Origin: Galeruca laticollis
Lineage: Eukaryota; Arthropoda; Insecta; Coleoptera; Chrysomelidae
DNA length: 64,000 nt
Reading direction: 5' to 3'
Assembly: GCA_963921935.1 (NCBI GenBank)
Contig: OY998176.1
Location: 177,998,445-178,062,444 of the forward strand
Of the stretch, positions 33,555 to 44,803 are shown piece after piece. The stretch's first letter is position 1; each line of letters starts with the position of its first letter. The translations under genes and the position numbers were made by a program. The notes under the pieces are model-generated. The model made no database searches, was not told where the DNA came from, and saw only the letters and a program-made list of their open reading frames with translations.

Positions 33555-34630
33555 TAGCTCATACCATCAGGTTAATTTCCAAAAATCGTTTCCTATCAAT
33601 GATTAGTGATAACTCCATTATAATTTGAGGATATTGTTTATAATTTCAATAATAATTGGTGAATGGAATTTTTTATACTAAAACACCTAGTACCTACTCA
33701 TCAACGAGTATACCAAAATAAGTAATATATTGGTATTGGAAAGTAAGCTCTTGTATGCTGCAGACTTGATTTACGTACGGGGACAGCAAATAGCCGAATT
33801 TCTACTGAGAAATGTCACATTTTTAGTGTGTTTACCATTATTATTGACATCTGCAAAATTTATGGTACATAATTGGCAACTGGAAACTTTGAACGTGATT
33901 CCTGCCACACCACTGGAGGAGGGCCATACTCCTGCACTCAAAAAAATATACAGCGTCTCCGACAATGGTTTTTAAATACTGCATTACCTTCGTAATTATT
34001 ATATCAATAGTAAATTATCATTTCAAGTGAATGGCATTTTTTTATTAAAACACCTAATATCTACTGATCAGATGATATATTACATGACAATTTAAATTTA
34101 CGTTTAACAATTTTTCGTAAAATTTTAAACAATAAAATGAATATGAATGCTAATGACATACATACAGTCATTGAAAATATATTATTAAGTTCATTTTCCA
34201 TGCTATGCAACATGCTGCTAGTGTTGGTTATATTGACCATGACGAGAGCCTTGTAGGTTGCTATCGGTCTAATGGATATGTTGTTGTTGTTTGCAGACGT
34301 CTAAAGATATAATCAACGGGACTTGAAATCTTCTGTTGTCGTCCCCCGTTTTGTAATTCTTCTGGTACCCAATTTATCGTAAACTTTTTTCACTTCTTTT
34401 GACTTGTGTCGGTAGTATCATTAGCAGAAAGGCATAGGCTATCAATTTGCTTCGTAACCCTTATTTTTTCTTCATAAAATATTACATTCTTATTCAATCA
34501 ATTTATTTTTGTGATAAATTCCTAAAATAGACGTCTATACTCAGCTAATGACATACCACAACTCATTCATCTACAGATATATGAGTTTCCTATATTTTAC
34601 GTAAATTTCCACCCACACACATAATAATGT
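33240..34630. repeat. Diverged local duplications and a GT microsatellite
   Basis: TCCATTATAATT..AGGATATTG occurs at 33388 and 33613. GTGAATGGaATTTTTTATAcTAAAACACCTA occurs at 33655 and 34030, so this tract grew by duplication of several hundred bp. A pure GT run lies at 33512-33553. The small frames at 33730-33975 on both strands overlap each other and have no known domain. Confidence 0.55.
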
Positions 34631-34684
34631 CTCAACCTCCTCCTCTCCTCTCCCCTTCCCCCTCCTCCTTCTCCTCCTCCTCCT
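34631..34684. repeat. CT-rich (CCTCCT) low-complexity tract
   Basis: Run of CTC/CCT with few interruptions. Confidence 0.85.
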
Positions 34685-35416
34685 TTCTGACTATAGCTCG
34701 TATAAAGAGACGTCATTACTGCACATAAATTTTATCGTTTCCAACATCCTAATAATCTCTCGCCTCCCCATTTTGACATTAAACGTATTTACCAATTATG
34801 TTTTCTCTATTCCCTGTATAAATTAGCAAATTAGCGAGCTTTGCAAGGAGAGGTTGAACATTCGATCCACCGGCGATAACCAACGCTGCTCACGTCACAC
34901 ATTGAAAAAAAAAGCTGAACGACACGGAGCACATGACTGATGACGTCATACCACAGGACACAAGATGGATGACATAGAGCACGTGAAAGAAGACGCATAT
35001 CACAGAACACAAAATGGATGTCACTTCCGGTGAGCGCGCTGCTATGGTAACGAAATTCAACATGGCCGACTTCCGCTCCAGAACAGGCCTTGGTCATCTA
35101 CTTGTGATTGCTTCTTCTAGGTCGTTCAGGAGTCGAAGGAAAATTTGGAGGGACAGGTTTAATTGGTATAGTATATTTCTAGCTTGAAGGTAGTGATTGA
35201 AATCGAATACAAATGTGTTTAGATTTTTACTTTTTGACTTATGCCTTCGAAAATAGTTACTTGGTTGTGTGTTTCCAAAATTATTAAATCTGTGCTTATG
35301 TGATGATTTAGGTTTTTTACATTTTCTCGATTTGTTTGTAGCGTCTGTACAGCTGTATTGTGAATTTCGGCCTCTTTCTGGTCTAGGTTTCCGAAAATGG
35401 ATGTGATAATGCTTAC
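34685..35416. other. Unassigned DNA, locally GC-richer
   Basis: At 34915-35030 an imperfect direct repeat of about 55 bp is present (GACGTCATACCACAGGACACAAGATGGATGACA and its variant). The 88-residue minus frame over it is low-complexity and not convincing. Confidence 0.4.
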
Positions 35417-36302
35417 TAACGCCCTTTACACATTACACTATTTCGCTCGTATTGCAAAGAATTGGACGGGCAATTTTTCTTAGTCGACTGAAGAAGAGTA
35501 TGCTCGCTTTCACATTGTACGATTAAAACACGGGAACGATTTTTAACCTGTAGTCCGGGAAAGTAAGGAAATAAAAGTGAAAAGTTTCCTATAATTGATT
35601 TTTCATTTTTAAATGAAAATATATTGACCCAGCATCACTCTCCTAGATTATTGTCTAATAATTTCCGCTGGAGCTTGCGACGCAGCTTGCAAGCACAGCT
35701 CAGACCACCTAAAATTCAAGTGATTTATGCTCGTGTCATTTCTGGATGTGTTCTTACACAAAAATCGTAGAGATGAAAATTGAAGCAAATCTTATGCTCT
35801 TGAAGGTGACGAAAATAGTTTAAAAAAAAATTCCGATCTTAAATTTTCCAAAAATTGAAAAAAATCACGAAAATTATACTTTTGGTTGGTAATTATAAAT
35901 AAAATAATAATATCGAGGTCAAAACATAGATAAATATAGAGAGCAAACATTTTTTCAGATTTGGAAAATTCAAAATGGCGGCTGCGCAAATTGGAAACAA
36001 TTTTTTTTTCAATCGCGTCTGAATTTATGAACATTAACGATATTGAAAATCGGTTTGTTGCAATCGACAGAGTGAAAGTTATATTTTTATAAATAACATA
36101 AACAAAATTTTTAAAAATTTTTTTACATAATTTTTTAGAACATTTACCGAAAATAAAAATTTTCACATCTAGTTTTTTCTCATTTTGGCGTTGAAAAATT
36201 TGATTAAAATACGTTTTTTAGATGCGACTTTTACGACTTGAGATGAACAAATTCAAAGTCTGTTAGATTCTGTGATAATATTGATTGAAATTTTTAACCC
36301 TT

Positions 36303-36505
36303 AACTGGTATCGTCGGGTCAAAATTGACCCGGCGCATTTTAAATTTTTCGCAGATTGGGCGCTATTGCAGTTACGGAGTGGGGGTTCCGTGACTTCTCA
36401 TAAAATAGGCATACAATTAAACGCCTCAAGCGACAGTTCAATTCAAGCTTTGCAAGTGTCGTTATATATGCATTCGGGTCAGATTTGACCCGACGATACC
36501 AGTTA
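36303..36505. repeat. Internal inverted repeat in the piggyBac 5' region
   Basis: 36303-36331 (AACTGGTATCGTCGGGTC...GACCC) is repeated inverted at 36477-36505 with about two mismatches. Each arm ends in GGGTCAAAATTGACCC-type near-palindromes. The second arm ends about 26 bp before the start codon, so these may be transposase-binding sites that also overlap the promoter and could allow self-regulation. A third partial match (ACCAGTTACGTATGTAAAAG) is near the right end at 38663. Confidence 0.85.
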
Positions 36506-36531
36506 CGTGTGTGTTTTGAGTTTAGTGCATA

Positions 36532-38346
36532 ATGGATTATATAGTTATTGACGGCAAGCGATATACCGCACAAGAAGTACGTGAGGTGTTTTTGAACGAC
36601 GAAGAAGATGGCGATATTAGTGACGCGGTTACTATAAATAGTGATCACGATTCAGATGAAGAATATGCTATAGACGACGATGTGGCTGATGAAGCTGAAC
36701 CAGTTCCTGTAAGTGAGTTCGCTCTTGGTGCCAGTGCCACAAGCAGTGCGGATTTAGATAACTCTTTGCCTTCACCATCTACAGGTTATGTTTATGGAAA
36801 AAACAGATACAAATGGTCAAAACAAGCTCCCACACCCGGTCGGACCAGTAGCCATAATATTATTATGCATTTACCCGGACTAAAAGCAGTGGCAAGAAAC
36901 TTGCAAGATAAGAACCCTGTTGATTACTGGTCTCTTCTTATAACTAATGAAATGATTAGCACAATTGTCGACTGCACAAATGAGAAAATTACGGATATGT
37001 CCAGTAGATATGGAGAAACAGCCACATTTGTGAATTACACCGATTTAGTTGAGGTGAAAACATTTTTGGGATTACTCTATTTGACATCGGTTTTCAAATC
37101 TAACAATGAAGACGTCGAAGGTTTATTTAGTTCAGATGGCACAGGCAGAGACATTTTCAGAGCTACTATGTCCCTAAAGAGGTTCCTGTTTTTGTTAATC
37201 GCATTGCGTTTTGATAGTGTTTCCACCAGACACGCGAGAATGTCAGATAAATTTTGCCACATACGTGAAATTTTTGAGTTATTCATACAGAATTGTAAGA
37301 ATTGCTATAGTCCTGGTGAATCCCTCACAATAGATGAGATGCTTGTAGGGTTTAGGGGCCGATGTTCTTTTCGTGTATACATGAAAAGTAAACCTAACAA
37401 GTACGGATTGAAGATATTATGCCTTTGTGATGCAAAATTTCACTACTTGCTCAATGCTTTCGTCTATACAGGCAAATCACAAAATCTGCAGCCTAATCCA
37501 CGAAAACTATCAGTGCCAACCCTAACAGTTTTATCGCTAATTGATAATGTCAAAAATACTAACAGGAATATCACGGCAGACAACTGGTTCACGTCAATAG
37601 AATTGGTTGAAGAATTGCGCAAGAACCAACTTACTTATGTCGGCACTGTGCGTAAAAATAAAAGAGAAATACCTCAATATGTAGTTCCAAATAAAAAAAC
37701 TGAGCCAGGTACTTCTAGGTTCGTGTTCACCAGCAATACAACTCTAGTGTCGTATGTACCAAAACAAAATAAATACGTTCTCTTATTATCATCTATGCAC
37801 CATGACAACAAAGTAGATCCAGAATCAAGGAAACCTGACATGATTTTGTATTATAACTCCACAAAAGCAGGAGTTGATGCATTGGATCAGAAGTGTGCAA
37901 ATTACAATACGGGTCGTAGAACCAGAAGGTGGCCGTGTGCTATTTGGTATGCTGTAATGAATATAGCGTCTGTAAATTCATTTATATTGTTCCAGACTGG
38001 TACTCAGAGTTCTATGAAGCGACGGAATTTTATTATTCAATTAGGTCAAACTCTAATTGAACCTTGCATGAGACGACGTTCATTGGAAACAAGACTTCCT
38101 AGGGAACTTTGTTCAGTCATGCAAACAATTCTAAAATGCGACGATACTACAGCGAATCAAAATCAGCCATCAACTTCTCAACCCAGAGTTCCGGATGCAG
38201 ATACTAGGGGAAAAAAAAGACGTAGATGTTACATGTGTCCATCAAACAATGACAGCAAAAATTCTACAACGTGTAATAAGTGTATTAAGCACGTATGTAA
38301 AGCACACAGCAAAGCTACATTGTTATGCGACAAATGCAAAATGTGA
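36532..38346 (+). CDS. piggyBac-family transposase, 604 residues, intact
   Basis: A single open frame runs from ATG 36532 to TGA 38346. The N-terminus is acidic (residues 20-60). The DDE_Tnp_1_7 core spans about 105-485. The catalytic aspartates are all present: D268 in LTIDEMLVGF, D350 in ITADNWF, and D449 in AGVDALD, with D452 beside it. Key context is kept (FRGRCSFRVYMKSKPNKYG; RRWPCAIWYAVMN). The C-terminus, residues 566-603, is a Cys-rich zinc-binding domain (CYMC...CNKC...CKAH...CDKC) following a basic KKRRR stretch that could be a nuclear signal. Length and layout match functional piggyBac proteins (about 590-610 residues). It catalyses cut-and-paste transposition into TTAA without lasting scars. 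No stop or frameshift is present, so activity is possible. Confidence 0.95.
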   Translation: MDYIVIDGKRYTAQEVREVFLNDEEDGDISDAVTINSDHDSDEEYAIDDDVADEAEPVPVSEFALGASATSSADLDNSLPSPSTGYVYGKNRYKWSKQAPTPGRTSSHNIIMHLPGLKAVARNLQDKNPVDYWSLLITNEMISTIVDCTNEKITDMSSRYGETATFVNYTDLVEVKTFLGLLYLTSVFKSNNEDVEGLFSSDGTGRDIFRATMSLKRFLFLLIALRFDSVSTRHARMSDKFCHIREIFELFIQNCKNCYSPGESLTIDEMLVGFRGRCSFRVYMKSKPNKYGLKILCLCDAKFHYLLNAFVYTGKSQNLQPNPRKLSVPTLTVLSLIDNVKNTNRNITADNWFTSIELVEELRKNQLTYVGTVRKNKREIPQYVVPNKKTEPGTSRFVFTSNTTLVSYVPKQNKYVLLLSSMHHDNKVDPESRKPDMILYYNSTKAGVDALDQKCANYNTGRRTRRWPCAIWYAVMNIASVNSFILFQTGTQSSMKRRNFIIQLGQTLIEPCMRRRSLETRLPRELCSVMQTILKCDDTTANQNQPSTSQPRVPDADTRGKKRRRCYMCPSNNDSKNSTTCNKCIKHVCKAHSKATLLCDKCKM

Positions 38347-38546
38347 ATATTAGGCTATGCAAACGTTATTGCACGTTTTTTTGTATGATAAATTATTTGT
38401 GTTTTTTTTATAGAATATAGAGGATAAATATGTTATATAAGTGCCTATTATGTTAGTTTTCTTGTATTTTCATGTTTATGTTAAAATTTTCAAAATTGTA
38501 TTGCGTCACTCGTTTTCAGACACTGTATTTGTATTTGTCTACCTAT

Positions 38547-38552
38547 AATAAA
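38547..38552 (+). promoter_or_regulatory. Polyadenylation signal AATAAA of the piggyBac transposase
   Basis: Canonical AATAAA about 200 bp after the stop and inside the element, followed by a T-rich stretch. Confidence 0.65.
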
Positions 38553-39083
38553 GTGTTTTCATTTTAATTACTTTTGGGTCTGTAAACTTATTGTTTATAT
38601 TGCTAGTAATGGATTAGCAATGGTATTTTTGAATTTAAAACAATCATTAAAAAAAAAAGCATACCAGTTACGTATGTAAAAGTGACGATACCAGTCAAGG
38701 GTTAAATTTTGATCACTTCGCTAGGCTGTTGAATCCCAACTCAACTTAAACACAAATTTTCATTTTTCTACCGTCAATTGGTCCATTCAAAACAGAATAG
38801 TAATCCTAGCTCGCTCGGCCAAACGGTGTGGTGGCAGCTGCTTGGCGTTGTGGTGGGGAGTCAGCGCTCGTTCGCAGTTGAACGAAGCTCAAGCTTTTAT
38901 TTTGGTTTTCTTTGTAAAAATTGTGCATTTGTGGTTTGCTAATAGTATGGTTATTATCAACCATTACATATTACTAGAAATAAGGTACAATGATATTTAT
39001 AATTTATATCTATGAATCCATTTATTATACATATTATACATAATTCGAAACGTAGATACTAAGAATAATATTCATTGACAAAC

Positions 39084-39587
39084 TTACATCAATTTTCTAC
39101 AAATTCTTGCCCTTTTTGGTCTCTGAGGAAATGGCTCTGTACAATTTTCCTCGTCATTATAATTAGCAAATAAATCCTCATCGATATTATTGCTACTATC
39201 AATTGCAAGTTCACAATCAACTAATTGAGTCATATCAAAATTTAGCTCATCACTCAGAGATTCATTATCATCCTTGTCATTGTCAAATACCGTACTTAGA
39301 ATTTCGATGTTACAACAGTTTTTGCCTTCGCAATGTTTACATAATATCGTACAATGTATGCCAACTTTTTTACAACCACACCTGGTAGTAGAGCACCCTG
39401 TGGTACAAGAACGCGAAATAATGTTCAATAATTCGTCGAATACAAGTACGTCGTCAGTCATGTTAGTAAGGGTCTTTTGGGCGTTCGAAGTGAATGGGCG
39501 CTGACCCCCCACCAGAACGCCAAGCAGCTGCCGCCGCACCGTTTGGCCGAGCGAGCTAGGATTACTGTTCTCTTTTGAATAGACCAA
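39084..39587 (-). CDS. CXC/TSO1-like Cys-rich protein fragment inside the inverted-repeat element
   Basis: The 167-residue frame contains, near residues 60-93, CTTGCSTTRCGCKKVGIHC followed by C-HC-G--C. That is the CxxGC...RCGCKK-G--C...C-HC pattern of CRC/TSO1-type (tesmin-like) domains, which bind DNA through zinc. The following part is acidic (SDELNFD, ELAIDSS, ANYNDEE) and the end is basic (PKRARICRKL). The frame's first ~33 codons lie in the right inverted arm and the rest in the unique centre. It may be the C-terminal exon of a larger protein, since related Cys-rich tails occur in large insect proteins. No intron signal was fixed. It could be a second element-encoded protein or a captured host exon. 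Confidence 0.6.
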   Translation of the reverse strand: MVYSKENSNPSSLGQTVRRQLLGVLVGGQRPFTSNAQKTLTNMTDDVLVFDELLNIISRSCTTGCSTTRCGCKKVGIHCTILCKHCEGKNCCNIEILSTVFDNDKDDNESLSDELNFDMTQLVDCELAIDSSNNIDEDLFANYNDEENCTEPFPQRPKRARICRKLM

Positions 39588-40658
39588 TTAACGGTAGAAA
39601 AATGAAAAATAAGTTGAGTTGGAATTCAACAACCTAGCGAAGTGATCAAAATTTGAAAATTTCAATTAATATTATGACAGTATCTAGCAGATTTTGAATT
39701 TGTTTATCTTAGCTTGTAAAAGTCGCATCTGAAAAATTTTTCTTTCAAAATACTCGTCATTCAAAAACCAACATATTTATAACGTAAAATGATATTTTTA
39801 AGAAATTTTTCAACGCCAAAATGATAAAAAGCTAGATGTAAAACTTTTATTTTCGGTAAATGTTCTAAAAAATTATGTAAAAAATTTTTTTAAAAGTTTG
39901 TTTATGTTATATATACAAATATAACTTTCACTCTGTCACTTGCAACGAACCGTTTCTCCATATCGTTAATGTTCATAAATTTAGACGCGATTGAAAAAAA
40001 AAATGTATTTCCCATTTGCGCAGCCGCCATTTTGAATTTTCCAAATTTGAAAAATTTAAATTTCTAGAAGTTTGCCCTCTATGTTTATGTACGTTTTGAC
40101 CCCGATATTATTATTTTATTTATAATTACCGACCAAAAATATGATTTTCGTAATTTTTTCAATTTTTGGAAAATTTAAGATCGGAAATTTTTTTACTATT
40201 TACGTCACCTTCAAGAGCATAAGATTTGCTTCAATTTTCATCTGTACGATTTTTTTGTAAGAACACATCCAGGAATGAGAAGAGCATAAATCACTTAAAT
40301 TTTAAGTGGTCTGGGCTGTACTTGCAAGCTGCGTCGCAAGCTCCAGTGGAAATTATTAGACAATCTAGGAGAGTGATGCTGGGTCAATATATTTTCATTT
40401 AAAAATGAAAAATCAGTTATGGGAAGGTTTTGATAGTTAACAGATTTTTCGACCTTACTTTCCCGGACTAGTGTTTCAATCGTCTATTGCCACTGGGGCC
40501 ACACGGAAACCGTATCGTCTCTGGAGCTCAGTGGCCTACAGGACTAAATGAGCGCTTCCAAATCATACGATTTTTAGGCGTGACTCATGACTTTAGTGTG
40601 CACCTCACGTTTGTGTTTAATTTCAGTGTGTGTATTCCATATGCATAGGACAATGGGA

Positions 40659-40865
40659 TCAATAGACGGGGGAGTTTTGATATCGCTTGTTCAAACCAAA
40701 TCTGTTTTGTGATATAAAACTACTCAGGCCTTCAAATAAAGTGTAGAAAGTCCCAACATGTTCACTTTTCTCATTAATTGGATGAATCCAATTAAGACGA
40801 TTGCGTCTTTTCATTTTCCGACGCCGATAGATTACCCACGAGGCAATAATTAATTCGTGATCCAT
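40659..40865 (-). pseudogene. N-terminal fragment of a PIF/Harbinger (HARBI1/ALP1-like) transposase
   Basis: The 68-residue frame contains RRRKMKRRNRLNWIHPINEK followed by HVGTFYTLFEGL and a phenylalanine-rich end. This corresponds to the segment before the catalytic core of HARBI1/ALP1-like nucleases, where an Arg-rich stretch precedes W(V/I)HPI and then G-(Y/F)-(H/Y)TL. The catalytic DDE core is missing. It lies in the extra ~480 bp of the right arm and supports the PIF/Harbinger assignment made independently from the TAA duplication. Confidence 0.65.
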
Positions 40866-41019
40866 AATAACATCTACGATTGATGGTGTACTTTTATCTG
40901 TACATAAATGTTGCTTTTGAATGATTTAAGAACGTCCAATATGAAAACCAACAGGCCCGATAAAACTCGTCCGATTTTTTCCCGTACGAGCGAAATCGTA
41001 TATTGTGCAAAGAGCGTAA

Positions 41020-41538
41020 GCCGTTAAGGGTTACTTGTTCCCTTTTTGAAATTAGATAAATGGATAGGGTTATTTTGGGTTATTTTGGTTGAAATAGAAG
41101 GGGTTTGTCTATGGATTTGATTTATTCCATTGTCGGTTGTAAAAAAGTGTATAAAGTCTCACGTGTTATAATGTATCTTTGCTTGCCCCAGGTTGAGCAG
41201 AAGTGCTCCTGGATTTTCTTTCAATTCTCCCATTTAGATTTCTTCTCCCATTAGATTAGTGAATCAGTAAAGAAGATTTAAAAATTGTTTTTCTTTCGGG
41301 TCTACGTTTTATGTTTTTCTTATGTACAGTGTCTGTTGGAATATCTATCGTTATAGTGTTATCTATGAGTACTGTCTTGGGTATACATCTTGGCAATATT
41401 TTATTTATTTTTCAAGTTTTCCTAGTGTAAATTTTAGTAAAGGGTTTGTTATTTTCGGAAAGGTGTTTCTTATAAATATCCTCCGTTTTCATCCGATGTT
41501 CTTCTACGTGATAATTTAGTAAGGTTCTATTTTTATCT
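41020..41538. other. Spacer with no recognised gene
   Basis: T-rich DNA between the Harbinger-type element and the gypsy relic. It may include the 3' part of the gypsy element, but no LTR pair could be matched. Confidence 0.35.
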
Positions 41539-42263
41539 TCATATGGCATATTCCATTTGCCAGAAATAACGTTTCCTCATTTGAAGTTGTGTATCAGTGA
41601 TTCCTCTATTATTAGTTATACTCTGATGGTATTTAGTCTTTTTGCTATTCTTCTGAATTAACATCTTCCAATTACATTTAACTCGGTCAAGTGTTGTTTT
41701 CAAATTATTTTCTGGCGGTTTCGCAAATTTGCTTATAAACTTCGTCGCTTTCAAAAACATACATATTTCTTTTTTGTTTGGAGGTGGTTCTTAAAGAAAT
41801 TGATAATGTCTAGATCCATTTTTTGAGAGATGGACGTACATGCGTTGTTTGTTTAGAAAAATGTGATGTAACTGGATGGCGAGTATTGTAATTAACTGCT
41901 CTAGAGACGATTTGGTTGTTGTAGTGATTGAGTGGTCTATCAGATATAGGGGTGCCTAAAATTGGGTTCTCTATTGCTGTGTGGTTTATTCGTCGTCTCA
42001 TATTTCTCGATGATCATCCTGTATGTTTTCTTGTAGTTCCTCTTGATTTTCTTCTTGCTTTTCATTTGTCTCATTTATTCGTAGGAAGGGTTGATTTAAG
42101 TTCACCTGTTCTAATAATTCCTCAATAGATGGGGGTATTTCTTTTACACATTCCTTAACAAAGTTTGATAGCCTGTTTTCGGGTGGTTATATAAAAAGGA
42201 ATTTTCTTCATCAGGAGCTTCTAATCTTTTATTTACTTCTTCGACTTCTTTTGCTGGGTCAAA

Positions 42264-43705
42264 TTAATCTTTTTTGTGTATTTGCGTACTTGAAAGGACG
42301 TCGGCGTTTGTAATTGATTTTCCTTTTTTGTAAATAATCTCGTAATCGTATTCTTCTAATTTTAATCTCCATATTACTAGTTTGGAATTTGGTTCTTTTA
42401 AAAAAAAGATACATAAGCGAGCGATGGCATGAGAGAATTTTAAACTTAGTAAGTATTTAGTAGCCCATACCATATCTAATATCTCTTTCTCAATTGTCGT
42501 CTACTTAGTTCCTCTCTCATTCAGTGTTTTGGAACCAAAGGTTATGGGCTTATCGCTGCCCACTGGTCCTTGGGAAAGCACTACCCCTTCAGCCTAGTTG
42601 CTAGCGTCGGTAGTTGGATTGAAGGGTCTTGAAAAGTCCTGGTACTGTAAAAGAGGGTCGTTCATCAAAAGATTTTTGTATGCCTTGAAGTATTCTAGAT
42701 ATTCTGGAGTGTTTAATCTTGGCATTCTTCTTTTTTGCGAAGTCCTTTATAAACTTCCTGTAGTATCCATGATATCATTAGCTGTATTAGGTGTTGGATA
42801 ATTGGTGATTTTTTAGTTTTGATTGGATTCGCTTTTATACCCTTCGAAGTGACGATATGTCCCAAGAGACTAATTCATTTTCTTCGGAACTCACATTTAT
42901 CTAGTAGGACCTTTAGTCTGGTATCTCGAAGACGTTGAAATATTTTGGATAGACTTACTATGTGTTCCTGTAGATATATGGAAAACACAATAATACGATC
43001 CATATAAACCGAACAGCAGTCCTTTTACAACATTATCGTTGGAATATTGCGGGTGCGTTTTTAATCTCGAATAGCATTCTTACGAATTTGTAGTGTCAGT
43101 TCCAGACTAAAGCAGTTTTCGGAATATCTTTCTCGGGCATGTCAATGTGGTGGAAACCGATCGTCAAATCTATGCTGCTATCGGCCAAGTTTATCCAATA
43201 TGTATGTAATGTTGGGTATTCAATTGTTCCTGAGAAATAAGCTTCTTACCGATTATCCAGATAGGCGATGGGGATTGGATTGGTCTAATTATCCCTTGAT
43301 CGATCATAGGAGCTATTTGACTTCTAATTTCGTCCTTGTGGATGTATGGATAGCGGTATGACTTAATATATAGCGGTATTCCATCCTTTGACATTATGTG
43401 GTGTTTGTTTCGCAAAACTAAGAGGTGTATCCGGTTTATGGCAAATACCTGAATATTTTCTGCAAAGGCGGAGGATTTGTTCTTTTTCTTCCGTATTTAG
43501 GTGGTCCGTTGGGATCAGATGGTCTATGCAATTCTTCATGCTTTGTGCAGGTGTTGTCATAATCGAAAATACGTAATATTCTTCGAGAATAATCTTGTTT
43601 CAATCTATCAGTTCGGTCATAGAGAATTCTATTGGCTATAAAGTAAAATTTGCTATTTCTGTCCAAGGTTGTAAGTTTTGTGGGTTGGAAAGGCTTTTTT
43701 ATCAC
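42264..43705 (-). pseudogene. pol: Gypsy pol relic: RT and RNase H pieces
   Basis: Successive frames read LNTEEKEQILRLCRKYSGIC then KPDTPLSFAKQTPH, then LYIKSYRYPYIHKDEI and IAPMIDQGIIRPIQSPSP. This is the run-up to the RT fingers, in which H/K-E-I-...-I-RPS-SPW is usual. The far end reads LKEPNSKLVIWRLKLEEYDY and IIYKKGKSITNADVLS, the end of the RNase H domain where NADALSR is usual. At least three frame changes are needed and the catalytic YxDD was not found. Not functional. Confidence 0.8.
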
Positions 43706-44803
43706 TACACCTTCAATATGATGTCTTGGTATAAAAACGGTTCCTTGATTTTCTTTAACTGATAACCTGACTTGACTAATGGAGTTGGCTTCGAGTTGAA
43801 TCGAGTAAAATTGCGTTTTTTCCGTTTCATAATATTTTATTGTGATAGTTGGATATTTTATGGAAAGGACTGATTAAGGGAAATTTAATTGGGCATGGAA
43901 GAGTTTTAAGTTATCGAGAAGGGGATTGTTGCTCTATACTTTTGCGATTAATTTAAAGAAATGGAAACGGCGATAAAGGGGAGTTTCAAAGGAGGGTCAG
44001 AAATCTCGATGTATGGGAGTTCCTTTTTTTCTGAAACAGAATGCAGCTCTATTATGTTTTTGCTTCTGTCATTGGTTCCATGGGAAAATGTTCGTGTTCT
44101 TCATACGGAACGTCTTGTACTTCGGTTAGTGATAAATCTTCTAGAGGTTGTTATATTTCATAAAGATTTTCTTCGTAGTCGTTTTGTTGTATGTTAAACA
44201 ATTCTTCAACAGTACACTTTGGATGGGCTTGTTGAGCTCCTTGATTTTAATTGGACGGTCTGTTCCTATTTGTAGCTGCTGTCGATATACTTACTCATGA
44301 GAGTTGGTCTTGGTTGTTGTGATGTCCCTAGTCGGTACCAAATGTTCGGTTGGTTAGGTGCCCTAAATGGTAATTTTATTTTGGCAGTTGACTAGTTGAC
44401 TAAACGTTGCCCTTGAAAGTTTTGGAACGTTGTTTCGGCCGACATTGGCTGTTTATTTGTCTCTTTGGTTGCCACTGACAGTTGGAGAACGTCAGTTGTT
44501 GATGAACCATTGTTTGTGGAAAAACTAAAGGTCGTTGAGAATAGACCAGTTGTTGCTGGGCTGAAAAGTTGTTTGTAGTTAGTGCAGGAGTTGACGATTG
44601 AGGCGAGTTATTACCCCTTTACAAATATTGAATTTTGTTCTCCTCTTGAATATATTGCAATTACTAGGTTTTTTGTTCTCATTACCCTAGTTGAGCCCAA
44701 TTGTTCTCATAAACCTGCCAGGATAGTTGTTAATACCTATTGTCTAAATAATTCCATTTTGTTTCTTGTTATTTCTGGACTTTGGGTATAAACATCAATG
44801 TAA

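Larger units (their letters stand above)
36298..38701 (+). mobile_element. piggyBac transposon, 2404 bp, apparently complete
   Basis: TTAA flanks both ends (36294-36297, 38702-38705). The terminal inverted repeats are CCCTTAACTGGTATCGTC at the left and CCCTTGACTGGTATCGTC read from the right, 17 of 18 matching. It sits in the left arm of the inverted-repeat element. The unoccupied site is visible in the right arm (39640-39690), which reads straight through with TCAA where the insertion has TTAA. It carries one intact transposase frame and its own polyadenylation signal. Confidence 0.96.
35420..41016. mobile_element. Long-inverted-repeat element of PIF/Harbinger type, 5.6 kb including a nested piggyBac
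   Basis: The direct duplication TAA flanks it (35417-35419 and 41017-41019), the 3 bp size typical of PIF/Harbinger. The ends are inverted: CGCCCTTTACAC at the left and CGCTCTTTGCAC read from the right, both followed shortly by ATTTCGCTCGT. The inverted arms are long: 35420-36297 plus 38706 to about 38875 on the left, and about 39490-41016 on the right. The right arm has roughly 480 bp absent from the left (about 40455-40960), which contains a Harbinger-like protein fragment. The unique middle (about 38876-39489) holds most of a Cys-rich open frame. The arms differ enough to show age. Confidence 0.85.

Noticed and set aside
34831..35097. 88-residue minus frame with several Cys
   Set aside because: Covers an imperfect direct repeat, no family pattern, not supported by splice or start context.
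38811..39560. Inverted GC-richer segments around the CXC frame as a separate hairpin element
   Set aside because: They are the inner ends of the long inverted arms of the 35420-41016 element once the piggyBac is removed.
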